Part shown: piece by piece, positions 5,691-6,289 of the stretch
How positions within the stretch are numbered: the stretch's first letter is position 1
How the letters are laid out: each line of letters opens with the position of its first letter
DNA from: Persephonella sp.
GTDB lineage: Bacteria > Aquificota > Aquificia > Aquificales > Hydrogenothermaceae
Length of the DNA: 6,289 nucleotides
Assembly: GCA_027058925.1 (NCBI GenBank)
Contig: JALTAS010000262.1
Span: 1-6,289, forward strand
Direction: 5' to 3'
Made by a program: the position numbers and the translations under genes
Notes under the pieces: model-generated
What the model saw: the letters and a program-made list of their open reading frames with translations, nothing else
The model's database searches: none
Told to the model about the DNA's origin: nothing

Positions 5691-5710
5691 GCATTGATTC
5701 AAATCAATGC
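5691..5710. promoter_or_regulatory. FNR/DNR-type operator, perfect palindrome TTGAT-N4-ATCAA
   Basis: A perfect 9-bp inverted repeat (GCATTGATT at 5691-5699, AATCAATGC at 5702-5710) contains the exact Crp/Fnr-family consensus TTGAT (5694-5698), TCAA, ATCAA (5703-5707). FNR, ANR, DNR and NNR all use this sequence to activate denitrification genes under low oxygen or NO. It lies between the cupin stop (5714-5716) and the nor operon leader. The centre at 5700.5 fits class II activation of the - strand promoter. On the - strand the same palindrome is followed by AGG and nine Ts (5687-5679), so it might also act as a weak terminator for the cupin gene. Confidence 0.82.
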
Positions 5711-5713
5711 TTT

Positions 5714-6046
5714 TTATAAACTAATCTTTTTGTGTGGATTTGGTGCTACAACAGCTTGAACAATCATATCTTCTAACGCTTCAAATCCGTGGGGTTCCTC
5801 AGGCTGATAATAAAGGGATTCTTCAACCTCAAGAATCTCAAAATTTTCTTCTGAACCGTAGAAAAATTTACCTTTTCCTTTTAACACTGTTACAAAAACA
5901 TCAGATTTTGCTGCATGAAGTGGAATTTTCTGACCTTTTTTTAGATAAAAATGAACAACAACAAGGTTGTCTGTTACCACCATTTTTTCTGATACAGGCT
6001 TGTCAGAACTAAAACCTTCTGATACAGGGTAAATTTTTAAAGCCAT
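5714..6046 (-). CDS. Small single-domain cupin protein
   Basis: This 110-residue single-domain cupin is about the size of the minimal beta-barrel. Cupin motif 1 is visible at 38-57 as GQKIPLHAAKSDVFVTVLKG, where H44 matches the first His, the second His is Ala (A46) and the acidic position is probably D49. Motif 2 is at 82-92, PEEPHGFEALE, with H86. Thus two His and perhaps one Asp remain for metal, fewer than the usual three His and one Glu. The substrate cannot be told from sequence; the small size and PHGFEA/D pattern suggest a binding or sensing cupin rather than a specific known enzyme. ATG at 6046 has AGGAGG (6057-6052) 5 nt upstream, and that site overlaps the stop of the preceding membrane-protein gene, so the two are in one operon. 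It ends 4 nt before the FNR-type palindrome and may read through into the nor operon. No signal peptide, so it is probably cytoplasmic. Confidence 0.8.
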   Translation of the reverse strand: MALKIYPVSEGFSSDKPVSEKMVVTDNLVVVHFYLKKGQKIPLHAAKSDVFVTVLKGKGKFFYGSEENFEILEVEESLYYQPEEPHGFEALEDMIVQAVVAPNPHKKISL

Positions 6047-6055
6047 AGCATCCTC

Positions 6056-6289
6056 CTATAATATAAACATAAGTTTTGCAGTTATAATTATTAGAAAAAC
6101 AAGAACAAAAACGCCGTAATGTGCGTACTCAAAAAGCTTTTTTTCAGATCTTCCTTTAGCAAATAAAGTAATGGCGATCAAGACAAGTATCAAAACAGTA
6201 ATTGCAAGTGTGACTTTTATTATCAAAAGCTTACCAAAGTTGGTTGATAGATCAAGATTTTTTATATGAAAATGGAACATATAAAATCC
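6056..6289 (-). CDS. Membrane protein, C-terminal part (start probably outside the window)
   Basis: The frame is open to the right edge of the window (Gly-Phe-Tyr before the first Met at 6280), and there is no good ribosome binding site before that Met, so this is probably the last 77 or so residues of a longer protein. Two hydrophobic spans are visible, about residues 18-40 and 56-73 counted from that Met, separated by the charged loop AKGRSEKKLFEY. The phrase LSTNFGKLLIIKV before the first span resembles the T-x-x-G-x-x-L-x-x-K entry to a span in CopD-like membrane proteins. The arrangement of two spans joined by a G-x-x-E-x-x-x-K-K-L-F loop also resembles the C-terminal half of the four-span protein at 5091-5501. 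The TAG stop (6058-6056) is embedded in the cupin ribosome binding site, showing co-translation with that gene. Function not known. Confidence 0.6.
   Translation of the reverse strand, partial: GFYMFHFHIKNLDLSTNFGKLLIIKVTLAITVLILVLIAITLFAKGRSEKKLFEYAHYGVFVLVFLIIITAKLMFIL

Noticed and set aside
5734..6012. 92-codon + strand frame opposite the cupin gene
   Set aside because: The opposite strand carries both cupin motifs and a good ribosome binding site; this frame is a Gln/Leu-rich shadow.
1..6289. CRISPR arrays, insertion sequences, tRNA or rRNA genes
   Set aside because: I saw no spaced direct repeats, transposase-like frames, terminal inverted repeats or structural RNA signatures anywhere in the window.

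Overview
The window looks like part of a denitrification locus from a thermophilic, AT-rich bacterium of the Aquificota. The Hydrogenothermaceae (Persephonella or Sulfurihydrogenibium type) are my best guess. This rests on AT-rich, Lys/Glu/Ile-rich coding, strong AGGAGG ribosome binding sites, tight gene packing, and a fused NirDL-type siroheme decarboxylase like the one known from Hydrogenobacter. No 16S or housekeeping marker is present, so the taxonomy is inference.

Left half (1-2747, + strand): a heme d1 biosynthesis operon. It holds the 3' end of nirF (1-486), a SUMT gene cobA/nirE (501-1253), a fused siroheme decarboxylase nirDL (1250-2299), and a small V4R-domain protein (2265-2747) whose start lies inside the end of nirDL. 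The first three supply or carry out steps from uroporphyrinogen III towards heme d1, the cofactor of cytochrome cd1 nitrite reductase. The V4R protein is not a recognised member of that pathway and is the oddest gene on this side. A strong hairpin with A and T tracts on its flanks (about 2746-2775) separates this operon from the convergent nor operon and can terminate both.

Right half (2774-6289, - strand): reading right to left, there is the 3' part of a small membrane-protein gene (6056-6289, running off the edge), a cupin gene (5714-6046), a regulatory gap, a 40-residue single-span membrane peptide (5511-5633), a 136-residue four-span membrane protein (5091-5501) and a 767-residue qNOR-type nitric oxide reductase (2774-5077). 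The gap holds a perfect FNR/DNR-type operator, TTGAT-N4-ATCAA. Its centre is 41.5 bp upstream of a plausible start point with a correctly placed -10 element, which is the layout of a class II anaerobic or NO-activated promoter.

Together the two halves make nitrite-reductase cofactor on one side and remove the NO produced by nitrite reduction on the other. The less ordinary parts are the V4R protein in the d1 operon, the two small uncharacterised membrane proteins co-transcribed with a reductase type usually thought to work as a single subunit, and the altered quinol-pocket residues in that reductase.
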